A stretch of 64,000 nucleotides of DNA from Mesostigma viride (lineage: Eukaryota; Streptophyta; Mesostigmatophyceae; Mesostigmatales; Mesostigmataceae). Shown one piece after another: positions 21,963 through 37,500 of this stretch (position 1 is its first letter; each line of letters opens with the position of its first letter). The stretch is from positions 2,095,790-2,159,789 of the forward strand of contig RPFO01000022.1 of assembly GCA_009746045.1 (NCBI GenBank), written 5' to 3'. Under the pieces are notes generated by a model that saw only the letters and a list, made by a program, of their open reading frames with translations, did not search any database and had not been told where the DNA came from. The position numbers were made by a program, and so were the translations under genes.

Positions 21963-22866
21963 TATTTTTTTTAATACAGGCCAAAGCATCATCCATGCAC
22001 TCTCACGACGTGTTGAGCACATGCCTCGTGGGAAGGGAGGTGCTGGGTTTTCATTCCATAACGCGCGCAATACTGAAAGAAAGAGGCACGTGTAATGCAA
22101 GGCTTGGATAAGTTGAGTGATCCATGAGCTTACATGCTGCCAGGCAAAGATGACGCTGGAATGCATGCTAGCAAATGGTGGCAAGATGCTAACAACACAT
22201 GATTATACACCATGATTATGGGCACCTAGCTGATCTTCTTGCACAATCAACGCAGTATAAACCATCAACATCCAATCCTCACGATATATGCATGGCTTGA
22301 CGACGTATACAGCACCTGGGGGGGCCCACAATCAATCTACAATACCCATGCCAAATTTTATTACTTGAGGAGACGCCATTTCAACAAATACATGACAATT
22401 GATGCTCATTGTGAATGCGTTTCCACATGAAATCATTACCATTTCATGCAATTTGGTCACTGGTGCGCTTTCCGCGTGCACTTTTCATTACTAGATTGCT
22501 TAAATTTATTAAAATTTATTAACATTTATTAAAATTTATTCAAGTCGGGGTAAAATTGGCTGTTTTTGTCATAGTGTCATGCACTCGGAGGGTAAGCAAG
22601 TGAGACAAGTTGTAGATTATTTACAATTGCACAACCCTCTCCACGACCCCGCTAGTTCTATTTATAGAACGAATTATAATTATTGCCAAAATTGTGCACA
22701 AGCCTGTGCACAACCCAACCAGTAATTCCCACTTGAACTTTGAATATTCAAGTGAATGCTCTGGAGACAGATGTACAGATCGATCTTTACAAATGTACAC
22801 GAGTTCAGATCAAGCTATCTAACTACCTACTAACAGGCGTTTCTTTACACCCCGTCCGCTGGGCTT
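21963..22866. other. AT-rich spacer downstream of the multi-exon gene
   Basis: No supported gene. It contains short AT-rich direct repeats (TTTATTAAAATTTATTAA at about 22505-22540). It lies 3' of the gene ending at 22869, so a polyadenylation region is expected here. Confidence 0.4.
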
Positions 22867-22868
22867 CT

Positions 22869-23635
22869 TTACACCCCCTCCCGCACATCTGCGCCAGCCT
22901 TCCCTTGAGGTTTTCGTTTGCCCTGCCCTGCGGCTTGGTCTCCCCCCTTCTCTTGGAGTCGTGGGGAAGATCTGGTCGCTGGGGAAGATCTGGTCGCCAG
23001 GTACCCCTTGTCCATCCACCACTCCAAATACGTTCCCTCAGGTGGCTTGAAACAGTTCCGCATCTCGTCTTGTTGTACCTTGAAAATTGCCGCGGGCATC
23101 GTCCCCTGCTCCCCATTAATCCAGATTCCCTTTTCGTCACACCCTTCTGCCCAAAATTTAACGTACCACACGCCCGTTTTATCCACCTTTCGAACGACTC
23201 CATGCACCAGGAACGTGTCGACGTGGAAATCAGGCATGTGTGCCAGCTTCATTGGGTCTGCATTGAGTTTAGCCACCGAATCAGCAGCCCACGTGGGCTT
23301 CCACAACGTATCAAGGCGCTGGGATTGGTTCTTCCGATACTGGCAAAATTCACCGCCGTGCTTGCACAATACCGAAACCGGACATCCAACAGGCGAGCGG
23401 GGCACGACCCGTTTCCCCCCCCACACACCTTCCAGATTCTCCATCCACGGCTGCCAACTTGGTGGTGGCACTTTCTTGTCTAGTGGCTTGGGCTGGGTTG
23501 CGGTAACTGTGACACGTCTTTGTGGCGCTTCCTCCTCAGGTTCCGATTCTTCCGATTCTTCCGAATCTTCCTCAAACCCTTTGGGTGGGCCGCCATGCGC
23601 GTCATCCTTTGGCGGCTCCTCTTCAGACTCGTCAC
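22869..23635 (-). CDS. Unknown multi-exon gene: last recognised exon (E6)
   Basis: The exon begins after an acceptor read as TTGTCCCACCCACAG on the minus strand (AG at 23637-23636) and runs ~255 codons to a stop at 22869. Its first bases GT complete the Gly codon left by the previous exon, so phase agrees. The product starts acidic (DESEEEPPKDD, EEDSEESEESEPEEEAP) and has a compact middle with W/C-rich sequence (SWQPWMENLEGVWGGKR, VWYVKFWAEGCDEKGIW). It ends in a basic Gly/Lys tail. I recognise no family. The tail (after about 23010) reads as low complexity, so the true end could lie at another splice site. Confidence 0.6.
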
Positions 23636-23754
23636 CTGTGGGTGGGACAAGCAATGACGAGCGGCGCAATTAGTTATCATTACAATCGCAAATCAAACTT
23701 GGGAATATGCAAACATCATAATTTAACCGACCATATTCACTCAGATTAACTTAC

Positions 23755-25390
23755 CCTTTGACAGATGACTAGCCGTTGCTCTTGATCGAACGTGCCCGCC
23801 AGGCGAAAGGAGCTTTTTGCAGTAGTCGACGGCACGCCCCAACATCCCCCCCCAGACGCCCCCGAATTCCCCTTCGAGCCTCCCTCCCCTCCCCCCCCTC
23901 CTTCCCCCTTCCCCCGATGCGCCGGTCGACCCGCCCCCCTCTCCGCCCTTCTCTCCGCCCCCCTCTCCGCCCTTTGACCCGCCCCCCTCTCCGCCCTTCG
24001 ACCCGCCCCCCTCTCCGTCCTTCGACCCCCCCCCTCTCCGCCCTTCGACCCCCCCCTCTCCGCCCTTCGACCCGCCCCCCTCTCCGTCCTTCGACCCCCC
24101 CCCTCTCCGCCCTTCGACCCGCCCCCCTCTCCGCCCTTTGACCCGCCCCCCTCTCCGCCCTTCGACCCGCCCCCCTCTCCGTCCTTCGACCCCCCCCCTC
24201 TCCGCCCTTCGACCCCCCCCCTCTCCGCCCTTCGACCCGCCCCCCTCTCCGTCCTTCGACCCCCCCCCTCTCCGCCCTTCGACCCGCCCCCCTCTCCGCC
24301 CTTCGAACCCCCCCCTCTCCGTCCTTCGACCCGCCCCCCTTATCACCACCCTCATTCCCGCCCCCTCATCATCGCCGGCACCATCATCACCAACCTCCTC
24401 CCCATCATCACCCCCATGTGACCCGACATCCTCATCATCCCCCATTGAGACGTCTTCGGCCGAGGGGGTCTCCGAGGCGGCGCGCTTCCGGCGTTTCTTT
24501 TTGGTGCCAGCGCCTGCCGTCTCCAGCGGACGCTTCTGGGCTGCACCCGCAATTTCCTTGCCCGAACGGCCGTTGGGATTGGAAATATCCTCCCCCTCAG
24601 GCCGCTTCCCAAGTACCTTCAGAAGGACCTTAAACCCATCCACCTGCTCCTTTGACCCAATGAAGATCACGGGTGGGTTGAAGAATCCCGTGAAATCGCC
24701 TAGGTACGACGACCAGGCGTCCTTCACACCATTGAAATCTCCACAATCCTTCGCCGCCTTCCAGTCCCTTTTCTCCACCCACGCACCCGTTCGACCCTTC
24801 AACAATTCCTCATCATTCCACAGCTTCGCGTGGTGTTCCAAATTCAGCAGCCATATCCCATTCTTGATATCCGGCTGGTTCACCCCCCCTTCCTCTTCAC
24901 AACAAATTCGAACCCCTCCATTGCATTAAGTACCACTTGAGCCAACCGTGTCGGCCCATCGCTTTTCTCCCACGCGAAAGTCTTCATCATGAACTCACAG
25001 GTCGTTTCCCCGTCAGACCCGTAAATTTTCTTAGAAATCCACGGGCCCTGCTGCTCGATTTCGGATGCCAGCTCCTCCGACCCAAACTTCCGCGGGGGTT
25101 CCCGCTTCTCCCCCACCTTTTTTTGGCGACCCGACTGGACGTCCTCTGCCTCGGCATGTTCGGCTTGGCCTTCCTCCGGCACAGCCCCCGTCACCACCAC
25201 AGCCCCCGCCACAGGCTGTACGGGTTGGGGCACCACAGCCTGTTCGGTTGGGGGTTCGGGCGCAATCAGGACCCACCATTTCGTTTCCTCCTTGTGGGTC
25301 GTCCAAAATCCGTCCTCTCCAGCAGTGCAAGTGGGAAGGTGGAATCGTCCCTCCCCGTTGGCCTGATAACCGCCCTTAGTCTCTTGGCAG
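23755..25390 (-). CDS. Unknown multi-exon gene: exon E5, with coding minisatellite and a G-run frameshift
   Basis: The acceptor reads CGCTGTAG (ends 25391). The donor is GTAAGT at 23754-23749, matching the strongest consensus. The reading frame starts CQETKGGYQANGEGRF, continues FWTTHKEETKWWVLIAPEP and GPWISKKIYGSDGETTCEFM, and reaches a G7 run at 24883-24889. There the frame stops (KRKGG, stop) while the next frame continues VNQPDIKNGIWLLNLEHHAK, so a one-base difference in the run would join them. Then come a K/R-rich segment (GTKKKRRKRAASETP), an acidic stretch, and a Gly/Arg/Glu-rich tandem region (about 23930-24350) encoded by a ~24-bp unit. No known domain is recognised. The frameshift may be an assembly error in the homopolymer or real decay. 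Confidence 0.6.
23930..24350 (-). repeat. 24-bp coding minisatellite in exon E5
   Basis: About 17 tandem copies of a C-rich ~24-bp unit (plus strand CGACCCGCCCCCCTCTCCG and variants). On the minus strand it encodes 8-residue repeats such as GGSKGGEG and GRVEGRRG. The frame is mostly kept; one-base changes in C-runs alter the period locally. Confidence 0.8.
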
Positions 25391-25433
25391 CTACAGCGAC
25401 CGTATCGGCCACCCTCTGAAGGGCGCTGTCGGA

Positions 25434-25568
25434 TTCCGAAGGCTGCATCGGCAACCAGCCGAGGTCGCGTGGTTCGGGGTATTTCCCCAAATCGCGGTTG
25501 TAGATCATGAAAAGCTGGACCATCACCTCGCAGAAGATCTTGGCCATGTATGTCAGGTCATACAAGCA
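25434..25568 (-). CDS. Unknown multi-exon gene: exon E4 (right-hand end only approximate)
   Basis: The acceptor reads CGTTCCTCCTCAG (AG at 25570-25569). The exon opens in phase 0 with CLYDLTYMAKIFCEVMVQLF and stays open past 25434 (NRDLGKYPEPRDLGWLPMQP). The downstream donor cannot be fixed because several GT candidates exist, and the next exon E5 starts in another frame at 25390. The intron to E3 would be 110 bp. No domain is recognised. Confidence 0.5.
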
Positions 25569-25678
25569 CTGAGGAGGAACGTGTTTGGCCTTCACGGTTG
25601 CCATGATAGACGGCCAGAATCGAAAGCGGGCTAGACTCCTCCACCCTTCCTGTTTGATCCCCCCCCCTTCCTCATCAC

Positions 25679-26137
25679 CCTTCCCTCCCCGTCCAGCTTG
25701 TCCGCTGCCACGATGTCCAGAAACTCTGCAAGCTCCTTGGCCAGCTTGTCCTCAATCGGCATTCCACATCTACTGTCGTCGTTCGGAGCGACCGTTTCAT
25801 CCTTCACAGCCGAGATGAAGTCGTAGACTTGGGTTTTCTCCGATTCGGACAAACCACCCTCGTTCAATCGCCCTCCAACCCGCTCCTCACCACCCTCCTC
25901 CCCCTCCCCGTCCTTCCTTGCCTTCTCAGTGCTGCTTGAAACCCCATGAATCAAATTCCATATTTCTTTCTGGTCCTGAAGGGGCACCTCCGGCTTATCC
26001 CAGGATTCCTCCATGTGCGTCTTGAAATAGTTGTGCACTTCCAGCAGCGCCGTCCCCCTCGACTTTTTGGAAACGGCCTCGTCTTCTGCATTCAGCCCCC
26101 CTCCGATCAGGGCAACCCTCCGATGCGCCTCTCTCCC
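25679..26137 (-). CDS. Unknown multi-exon gene: exon E3
   Basis: The acceptor reads CATTTCATGCATGCAG (AG at 26139-26138) and the exon enters in phase 0 (GREAHRRVALIGGGLNAEDE). A likely donor is GTGATG at 25678, leaving phase 0; 459 bp gives exactly 153 codons. The product is hydrophilic and helical (TALLEVHNYFKTHMEESW, KTQVYDFISAVKDE, LAKELAEFLDIVAADKL) with a Glu/Gly-rich middle. If the donor is not used, the frame stops at 25631 and this would be the last exon of a shorter protein. The family is unknown. Confidence 0.6.
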
Positions 26138-26979
26138 CTGCATGCATGAAATGTGAATCAGTGTTTGAGACAAAAAACGGTCATACAACACACGACCTGA
26201 CATTTTGTCCTTACACTTTGGAAGATCGGCCGTTCCCGAACAAAAATCACACCCTAATTTCCAGTTTCCAACGGCCGTTGGCGCAAGAAAAATCACACCC
26301 TAATTTCCAGGTTCCAACGGCCGTTGGCGCAAGAAAAATCACACCCTAATTTCCAGGTTCCAACGGCCGTTGGCGCAAGAAAAATCACACACTAATTTCC
26401 AGGTTCCAACGGCCGTTGGCGCAAGAAAAATCACACCCTAATTTCCAGGTTCCAACGGCCGTTGGCGCAAGAAAAATGTCGACCGAATTTCCAGGTTCCA
26501 ACGGCCGTTGGCGCAAGAAAAATCAACCAAATTTCCAGGTTCCAACGGCCGTTGGCGAAAGAAAAATCACACACTAATTTCCAGGTTCCAACGGCCGTTG
26601 GCGCAGAAAAATCACACCCTAATTTCCAGGTTCCAACGGCCGTTGGCGCAAGAAAAATCACACACTAATTTCCAGGTTCCAACGGCCGTTGGCGCAAGAA
26701 AAATCACACCCTAATTTCCAGGTTCCAACGGCCGTTGGCGCAAGAAAAATCACACCCTAATTTCCAGGTTCCAACGGCCGTTGGCGCAAGAAAAATGTCG
26801 ACCGAATTTCCAGGTTCCAACGGCCGTTGGCGCAAGAAAAATATCAACAAATTTCCAGGTTCCAACGGCCGTTGGCGAAAGAAAAATCACACACTAATTT
26901 CCAGGTTCCAACGGCCGTTGGCGAACAAAAATCACATCTAGTGCCTACAACGTTCCCACACCCGATCCGTTATATTTAC
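26138..26979 (-). repeat. Intron 2 with 15-copy 46-bp palindromic array
   Basis: The donor is GTAAAT (26979-26974) after CAAAAG and the acceptor is TGCATGCAG at 26138. Between about 26238 and 26935 lie 15 tandem copies of a ~46-bp unit. Each has the palindrome CCAACGGCCGTTGG preceded by AATTTCCAGGTT and followed by GCGCAAGAAAAATCACACC. Variant units (one with GTCGACCG, one with CAACCA or ATCAACA, then two with GCGAAAG/CACACAC) recur in the same order about 327 bp apart. This points to a seven-unit higher-order repeat. Confidence 0.85.
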
Positions 26980-28101
26980 CTTTTGCGTCCGCATGTCCTT
27001 CATGGGCGGGATCAGTGCTTCCCCCTCCACCTCCCAGCCCTTGAGCACGTCCAGATTGGTGTACATGAACTTGTCCGCGTCCCTCACCAACCCCCTCCAC
27101 AAATCAAACGCCTCCTCGGTTGTCTCCACGTACTTGCCCTTTTGTTTACCGGCAATCTCGCCAGCTATCGCAGTCCTCACTTGCTCGTCTGAGCCCTCAA
27201 AAATCACGGACTTCAACATCTGCGTGTAGTGGTTGCCGTCCAGCACGGCAAACTGCGCAAACACGAAAGGCTTGTCGTACGCGAGCATGTAGCCCAACGC
27301 GGTGTTCGTGAGCTCAAGTACTGCCTCACGGTCAGATGCATCTGACCACTCGGACGTATTCAAGTCCATGGTGATCAAATCCTCGGAGCACGCGGCCGCC
27401 ATATCCTTCTTGGAGTACGTCCGGAGAATGGCCCTCCCTTCCTCGGCCGTTGGCGAACGAAAGTATCCGAACCTCTGCACGGCACGGTCACTGTCCTCCC
27501 CCGTCAGTTTTTTAATTTTGTCAGAAAACCCTGGATTCTCTTCCAGCCAGGCATTGTAAGAATCGGGCTCCTGGTCTGCCAGCACCTGCCACGCAAACCG
27601 GAAGATCAGCACGGCACATTTTGCCTTCGTCAGACTTGTGCCGGCCCCCACGAACCACGGCGCGAGCCCCTTACAATTCCGCACCGTCACCGTCCGATGC
27701 CTCATTAGTTCCGGGAGTTGGCACAAGTTGCTACTAAGGACCCGTACTTGAGTCGCAATCGCGGACCCCCCCACGATGTCGACATCGTCTGGAACTAGGC
27801 GTATCTTCTGCCGCAGATGAAACGCCGCCTGTATGGTGTCAGTTAGATTCTTGTCGTGCACTTGAGAGGACGGCGCTGGCTCCCAGGAGTCCAAAATGCT
27901 GGGCTTCGCATTTCCAGCACGTGTCGTCAGCAGCCCCTTCCTCTCAAAGGTCTTCACAATCCCCGACCATAAGTCGGTGCCCGGAGCTCGTTGGCGCCAG
28001 TCCTCAAAAAATGTTGTGAGATGCCTTTCCGCCACCCCATGTTCAATCTTGTAAGCCCACCTCCTCCGCTCTTCCTCCGTTCTCTGCCTTGACGGACGCC
28101 C
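26980..28101 (-). CDS. Unknown multi-exon gene: exon E2, 374 codons
   Basis: The exon enters after TTTTTTGCATGTGATCAG (AG at 28103-28102) and leaves at the CAAAAG/GTAAAT donor. It is exactly 1122 bp and phase 0 at both ends, so E1, E2 and E3 join in frame. The protein is a mixed globular sequence: TEEERRRWAYKIEHGVAERH, DLWSGIVKTFERKGLL, APWFVGAGTSLTKAKCAVLI, SDAVRFGY-like and VLELTNTALGYMLAYDKPFV segments, then NHYTQMLKSVIFEGSD. It has no signal peptide, membrane span or motif that I can name. Composition is that of a cytosolic or nuclear structural domain. A piece of the palindromic repeat is embedded in the coding sequence at about 27447-27465. Confidence 0.7.
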
Positions 28102-28149
28102 CTGATCACATGCAAAAAACATACAGATAGCCGGAAGGTCAGTACTATG

Positions 28150-28770
28150 TTCCAACGGCCGTCGCCGGAAAAATAACACCCTAATTTCCAGGTTCCAACG
28201 GCCGTTGGCGCATGAAAATCACACCCTAATTTACAGGTTCCAACGGCCGTTGGCGCATGAAAATCACACCCTAATTTCCAGGTTCCAACGGCCGTTGGCG
28301 ACAGAAAAATCACACCCTAATTTCCAGGTTCCAACGGCCGTTGGCGCGAGAAAAATGACACCCTAATTTCCAGGTTCCAACGGCCGTTGGCGCGAGAAAA
28401 ATGACACCCTAATTTCCAGGTTCCAACGGCCGTTGGCGCGAGAAAAATCACACCCTATTTCCAGGTTCCAACGGCCGTTGGCGCAAGAAAAATGACACCC
28501 TAATTTCCAGGTTCCAACGGCCGTTGGCGACAGAAAAATCACACCCTAATTTCCAGGTTCCAACGGCCGTTGGCGCATGAAAATCACACCCTAATTTACA
28601 GGTTCCAACGGCCGTTGGCGCATGAAAATCACACCCTAATTTACAGGTTCCAACGGCCGTTGGCGCATGAAAATCACACCCTAATTTCAAGGTTCCGACG
28701 GCCGTTGGGCAAAAAAAAATAACACCCTAATTTCCAAATTGCAACGGCCGTTGGCGCAAGAAAATCAAGC
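28150..28770 (-). repeat. Intron 1: 14-copy 46-bp palindromic array
   Basis: About 14 copies of the same unit as in intron 2, with CCAACGGCCGTTGG at the centre. Sub-variants are GCGCATGAAAATCAC, GCGACAGAAAAATCAC and GCGCGAGAAAAATGAC. The outer copies are degenerate: 28152 reads CCAACGGCCGTCGC and 28697 reads CCGACGGCCGTTGGG. It lies in the ~5.2-kb intron between E1 (ends 33335) and E2 (starts 28101). Confidence 0.85.
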
Positions 28771-28777
28771 AAGAAAA

Positions 28778-33296
<4,519 letters not shown>

Positions 33297-33334
33297 TGGC
33301 GCAAGAAAATCCCATCTTTGTGCGTAACACCTAC

Positions 33335-33634
33335 CCGGGCAGCTGGCAGTGTCTTGTGGGTTGCTTTTCCAGTTGCTGCCGTCGCGGCATCGGAACCCGA
33401 TGACCCAGAAGCCGCCGATTTCCTCCGCTCCTTCGCCGACTTTGCTGCATGAACGCCGCGCGCCTCTTGCCCCGACGATGGTGCGGGGGGAGGGGGCATT
33501 TGCTGTGCTGCCGCTGCAGCTTCCGACGGCGCGGAAGGGCCGGCGGCCGCAGGGGGCAACACCGGTGGCGGCGGAGAGCCCGGCGGCGGGGGCGCCGGCG
33601 GAGGGGAAGGCGGGTGGTTGTGCGTACAAGCACG
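33335..33634 (-). CDS. Unknown multi-exon gene: exon E1, Pro/Ala-rich
   Basis: The acceptor reads CTGCGTGTCACAG (AG at 33636-33635) behind a T-rich tract, and the donor is GTAGGT at 33334. The exon is exactly 300 bp and phase 0 at the donor, matching E2. It encodes a disordered segment: HPPSPPPAPPPPGSPPPPVL, Ala-rich, then SAKERRKSAASGSSGSDAA. Such Pro-rich, Lys/Arg-flanked sequence is typical of linkers in nuclear or cytoskeletal proteins but proves nothing about function. The true first exon lies further upstream; 34181-34282 is one candidate but its phase does not fit directly. Confidence 0.6.
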
Positions 33635-33722
33635 CTGTGACACGCAGACGACAAAGAAAAAATCCGCCGAATATGTTAGCAAGCGGTGCGGTGCAGCACA
33701 CACATCTGACAAAGCTAATAGG

Positions 33723-34134
33723 TCAACCCTTAAAACCGTGTCCAACTGCCCGCTATAAAAACCGGGCAATTGTCACTTTCCATGATAATGTCCACAAACC
33801 AACCTAATAGTTAGTTATGGTCCATTATAGGACACAAGCACACACATATATTCACCACCTTGGGGGTCATGTCATTGGTCATATTGCAATGTCCTATGGG
33901 TGCCAAATATAGCACCCCCTGACAGAAAGGAAGCTAGTAAAGGGCTCATGAACACCAAGGTTGCATGTGGAGGAGCAGGGACCCAGCTGCAAGCTCTAAC
34001 AATAAATGCCCACTACAAATAGCGGACAGTTTGGTTTGTGACACCTGTTAGCATTACAAAGCTCGATTCTCATCCCGTAGCAACAAAAATGTAATGTCCG
34101 CTGTAAATATCACTCAAAACGGCTAAAGGGTTAA
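33723..34134. mobile_element. Possible 0.4-kb MITE with CCCTT ends
   Basis: Bases 33727-34130 begin CCCTTAAAACCG and end with the complement of CCCTTTAGCCG. They are flanked by TCAA on the left and TTAA on the right. An internal stretch (about 33864-33925) resembles one inside the nested element N at about 35121-35190, both with GGTCATGTCATTGGTCA. Probably a short relative of N; the imperfect flank lowers confidence. Confidence 0.45.
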
Positions 34135-34180
34135 AACGAAGTTGTAGTTGTTTTGCGGCATCAAGTTTCAAAGTACGTAC

Positions 34181-34282
34181 TGGGATACCCTTCGCCAGCC
34201 TGCTTGGCATCCAGTAGGATAAGATCTTGGAACCAGTAAGGGGGCTTCGCTTGCTGCGGCAGATGGTGCAATCCATTGTGAT
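34181..34282 (-). CDS. Candidate upstream exon (34 codons)
   Basis: A 102-bp stretch bounded by an acceptor (GTTTTGCGCGCAG) and a donor (GTACGTAC at 34180). It is open in one frame, encoding HLPQQAKPPYWFQDLILLDA then KQAGEGYP. The sequence looks coding and keeps phase 1 at both ends, but E1 begins in phase 0, so a further exon would be needed between them. No family is recognised. Confidence 0.35.
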
Positions 34283-34287
34283 CTGCG

Positions 34288-34508
34288 CGCAAAACATACA
34301 CAAACGAACAACCCTCATAGGTTGAGCAATCCACAAAATCATGCCATTACTGTAACAACATGGGCAAAGCATACACAAACGAACAACCATCATAGATTGA
34401 GCTAGCAATCCACAACATCATGCCATTACTGTAACAACATGGGCAAAGCATACACAAACGAACAACCATCATAGATAGAGCTAGCAATCCACAACATCAT
34501 GCCATTAA
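34288..34508. repeat. Tandem repeat of about 79 bp, interrupted by element B
   Basis: Three consecutive units share CATACACAAACGAACAACC, an ATAGATTGAGCTAGCAATCC-like core, and CATCATGCCATTACTGTAAC. The third is cut at CCATTAA by element B and resumes at 37929 with TTAATGTAATAACATGGGC. Confidence 0.8.
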
Positions 34509-37500
34509 CCCCTAAATGGTCTTGCTGCCGATTTTCCGCCAAAAAGTGACTTACAGCCGATTTGTCGGCACCTACTCGGGGGACCAGTTTGCGAGAATAC
34601 TATTGGGAATTAGGAAACGTTTAGCTGAGAAGAATGAAAGTTTATAAGTTTCTCCAGAACATGATACTAGGGTTTGCTATATTTTGACCAAGTTTAACAG
34701 GTGTTCCAGACCGTCAAAGTACAAGGGGTCAGGGTACTTTTTCACGTACAACGTGCATTCCGGAAAACGACGACCTGGCCATGGCGGCTTGCGCCCACGC
34801 ATGGCATTTACGTTTGCGTTCGAATTTTCTGGCCAAACTTAGGATATTGATTTTATACGTCCTAAAGATCATACAGGCCAATTTTTGGTTCGCGGGAATG
34901 CCATTTGATAGGTGTCGGCAGCGTTCTTGCTCGAAAAAACTGCGATCAGGCCGGACGATAGAAACGTTGACAGCAATACCTTTCCGGCGTATTTTAACCC
35001 TTCAATTGTGTCAACTGGAACCGCCAGAACGGACTGAGTATGGGCATCTTAGTAAGTATGAGAGTATCTAGCCAAATAACATTTTCTGGCCCACCCTTGG
35101 AACCAAGGATGCTTTTATATCAAATAACTTTGGGGTCATGTCATTGGTCACATATCTATGCCCCACAGCTGCTATAAATAGCACCCCCCCCAAGGGGGTA
35201 CGGTGCATATGGGGTTCAAGAGATATATAATGCAATATGGACCATTTCTCAAAATCTGCCGACCCTGGCCCTTTGAGGGGAGTTTAAGATAATCACAGGC
35301 ATGCCATAGATGCATTCACAACATGACATGCCATAGAACTGCACAGGCTAGCTAGCATACAGCCCAAAATAGCTCAGACCGTTATAACGGGTGCAGTTAT
35401 TTTGGGGTGTCTTGCTAGCACTACCGTATAGGCATTCAATTCCAACGTGGCACAAAACATCATAGATGGCCACACATGGATTCCCAAACACATTTCCAGC
35501 TTTAAAGTCACAACATCATGCTATACAACAAGTATAAAGCTTGTGCCAAGGCCCCAAACCAAGCGTATAACGGGTTCACAAGGAGCTACATTATCAATGC
35601 ATCCAACACACTGTAAAGCAATTCCAATGATTGGCAATGATAGAAAAAACAAAAGAACTAACCTGGTTATGCTTCCATGCAAGCAGGCCCTGGCCATTCA
35701 TGTTTCTTGCATGCATTATGGACGCACAAGCAGAAGGATAACTTGGGCCAGCAAACCAAGAAGCAATGCCTAGAGCTGGCCAGAAAACCACTTGTCTCGC
35801 TATGTCTGTGCAGGGAAAAGCATCCCGTTATCAAGCCCACCATGTTTAGAGACAATACCAAACGCTACTTCACTGGTTTCGTTGAAGCCTCAGCTAATAG
35901 CAATCAAATCTGGTCCAAAATCTGCGTGACATAGTGGTATTCCCCAACCATCACAAGCGAACGCGTACAAGCACTAAAGCAACAAAACGACAAGCAAAAA
36001 CCATCGATTACATGTCTACAACTAGTTTATAAACGATAGGACGACTTGGTACTGTAATGTATAAACGCTAACACGTTAATACGTACCAGGTCGAAACCGC
36101 AGATTACCTGCTGTGCGGGAGCCATCACTCCCACCTCACGGACATAGCCTCGAACCTTTCCTGGCCGTCATCGCTAATAAAACATGTCAAGAATAACGTA
36201 GCAAGTCTATCCACGCGCAAATATATGGACGTTTGCTGCCGAACAACAGGTAGCATACGCACTGTCACCGCCTGACCGCTGACAGGATCTGCCGCACCGA
36301 TTAGAACCTAGAGACATACTTGCGCACATCCAGACGCTTCACGGCCAGAGATATAACCTTTATAACACTCAAGGATAGTTACTACAAGATTTGAGTTCAA
36401 AATTCCAAGCCATGCTCTCGTACCAGTCATTTGCCTGCACCGCCATAGCCGCGGACGTCAATTATTTTCATTCACGTCGGTCCCGTTTGACCATGGTACC
36501 CCCCCAGCTTTGATTGAGTATATCTCCCTGGCCAGTTGTCCAAAGTACGGTCTGAATAGTGCCAGGCAAAGCTTACATCTAGATCTTTCGATCCCCCCAG
36601 GTTTGACCGTTGAATTATTTTTGGCGCGGCGCCTGGTTCTGCCACAAACTCAGTCCGTTAGAGTGGCGCGAGTTCAACTGGCGCCACGAAAACGGACTCA
36701 GTACAAATTAAGGGTTAAAGGATATATCGGTTTCTTTGTACTTTTTATGATACATATTAGTCGTAAACGTGCAAGGGTGGCCAGAACTCGCCGAATCCAG
36801 CGACCATGCTGCACAACTTTGGTGTGCCGAAATGCGCCATTTTGCCGCCACCGCCTGGGCCAAGGTAACGCCATCCATGCCTGGTAAAGCTTAAGCATCG
36901 TTTTCCTATCGATGTTTGACGTTTATATATACGTTCTAGCTTGTGTAGCACATTCTTTTTGCATTATTCATGCTCTTTCTTGACCCTGGCCTGGCCCCTT
37001 TCTAAAACACCCTTCTTAGATGCTTCCCTCAGTCAGTTGACCTGCCACAGGGTGATGGTGATAAGTTTTAGAGGCTGTATGGGTTTGAATACCTCCATAT
37101 ATGTTTGTTATACATTTCCCACACACATATTGCATGAGTGTGAGGCAGTTGGCTGGTCTCTGTGGCATCATCAAGCATGTAACCGGTGAGTAGAAGCTTC
37201 CCATTGTCAGCATGTGCCACCAGGTGTGCTGGCCATCACCTGGAAAGCTATAGCAGCTTAGGCCTAGTTTATCCTTGCTAGGGCAGGCTGAAATAGGCTT
37301 AAAATCACTAGTTTGTTGGTGGCTGCCTCCTAGAATGCATGCCTTGCGTAGGGTATCCGTACCACGTTACCTACGTGCATGGACAAGGTGGCACCTGCAC
37401 ATAGGTGCCATGTAAGGGCAGTGTGATGATGCAGTTATGTTTCCCCATAATTGTGGAAGGGAAATGTATTGTTTGGCATGGTTGGGGGCCATATTAGTAG

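Noticed and set aside
26221-28770. CRISPR-like array (regular repeats with short variable spacers)
   Set aside because: The unit is a 46-bp tandem minisatellite whose 'spacers' are near-identical, no cas genes are present, and the context is eukaryotic introns.
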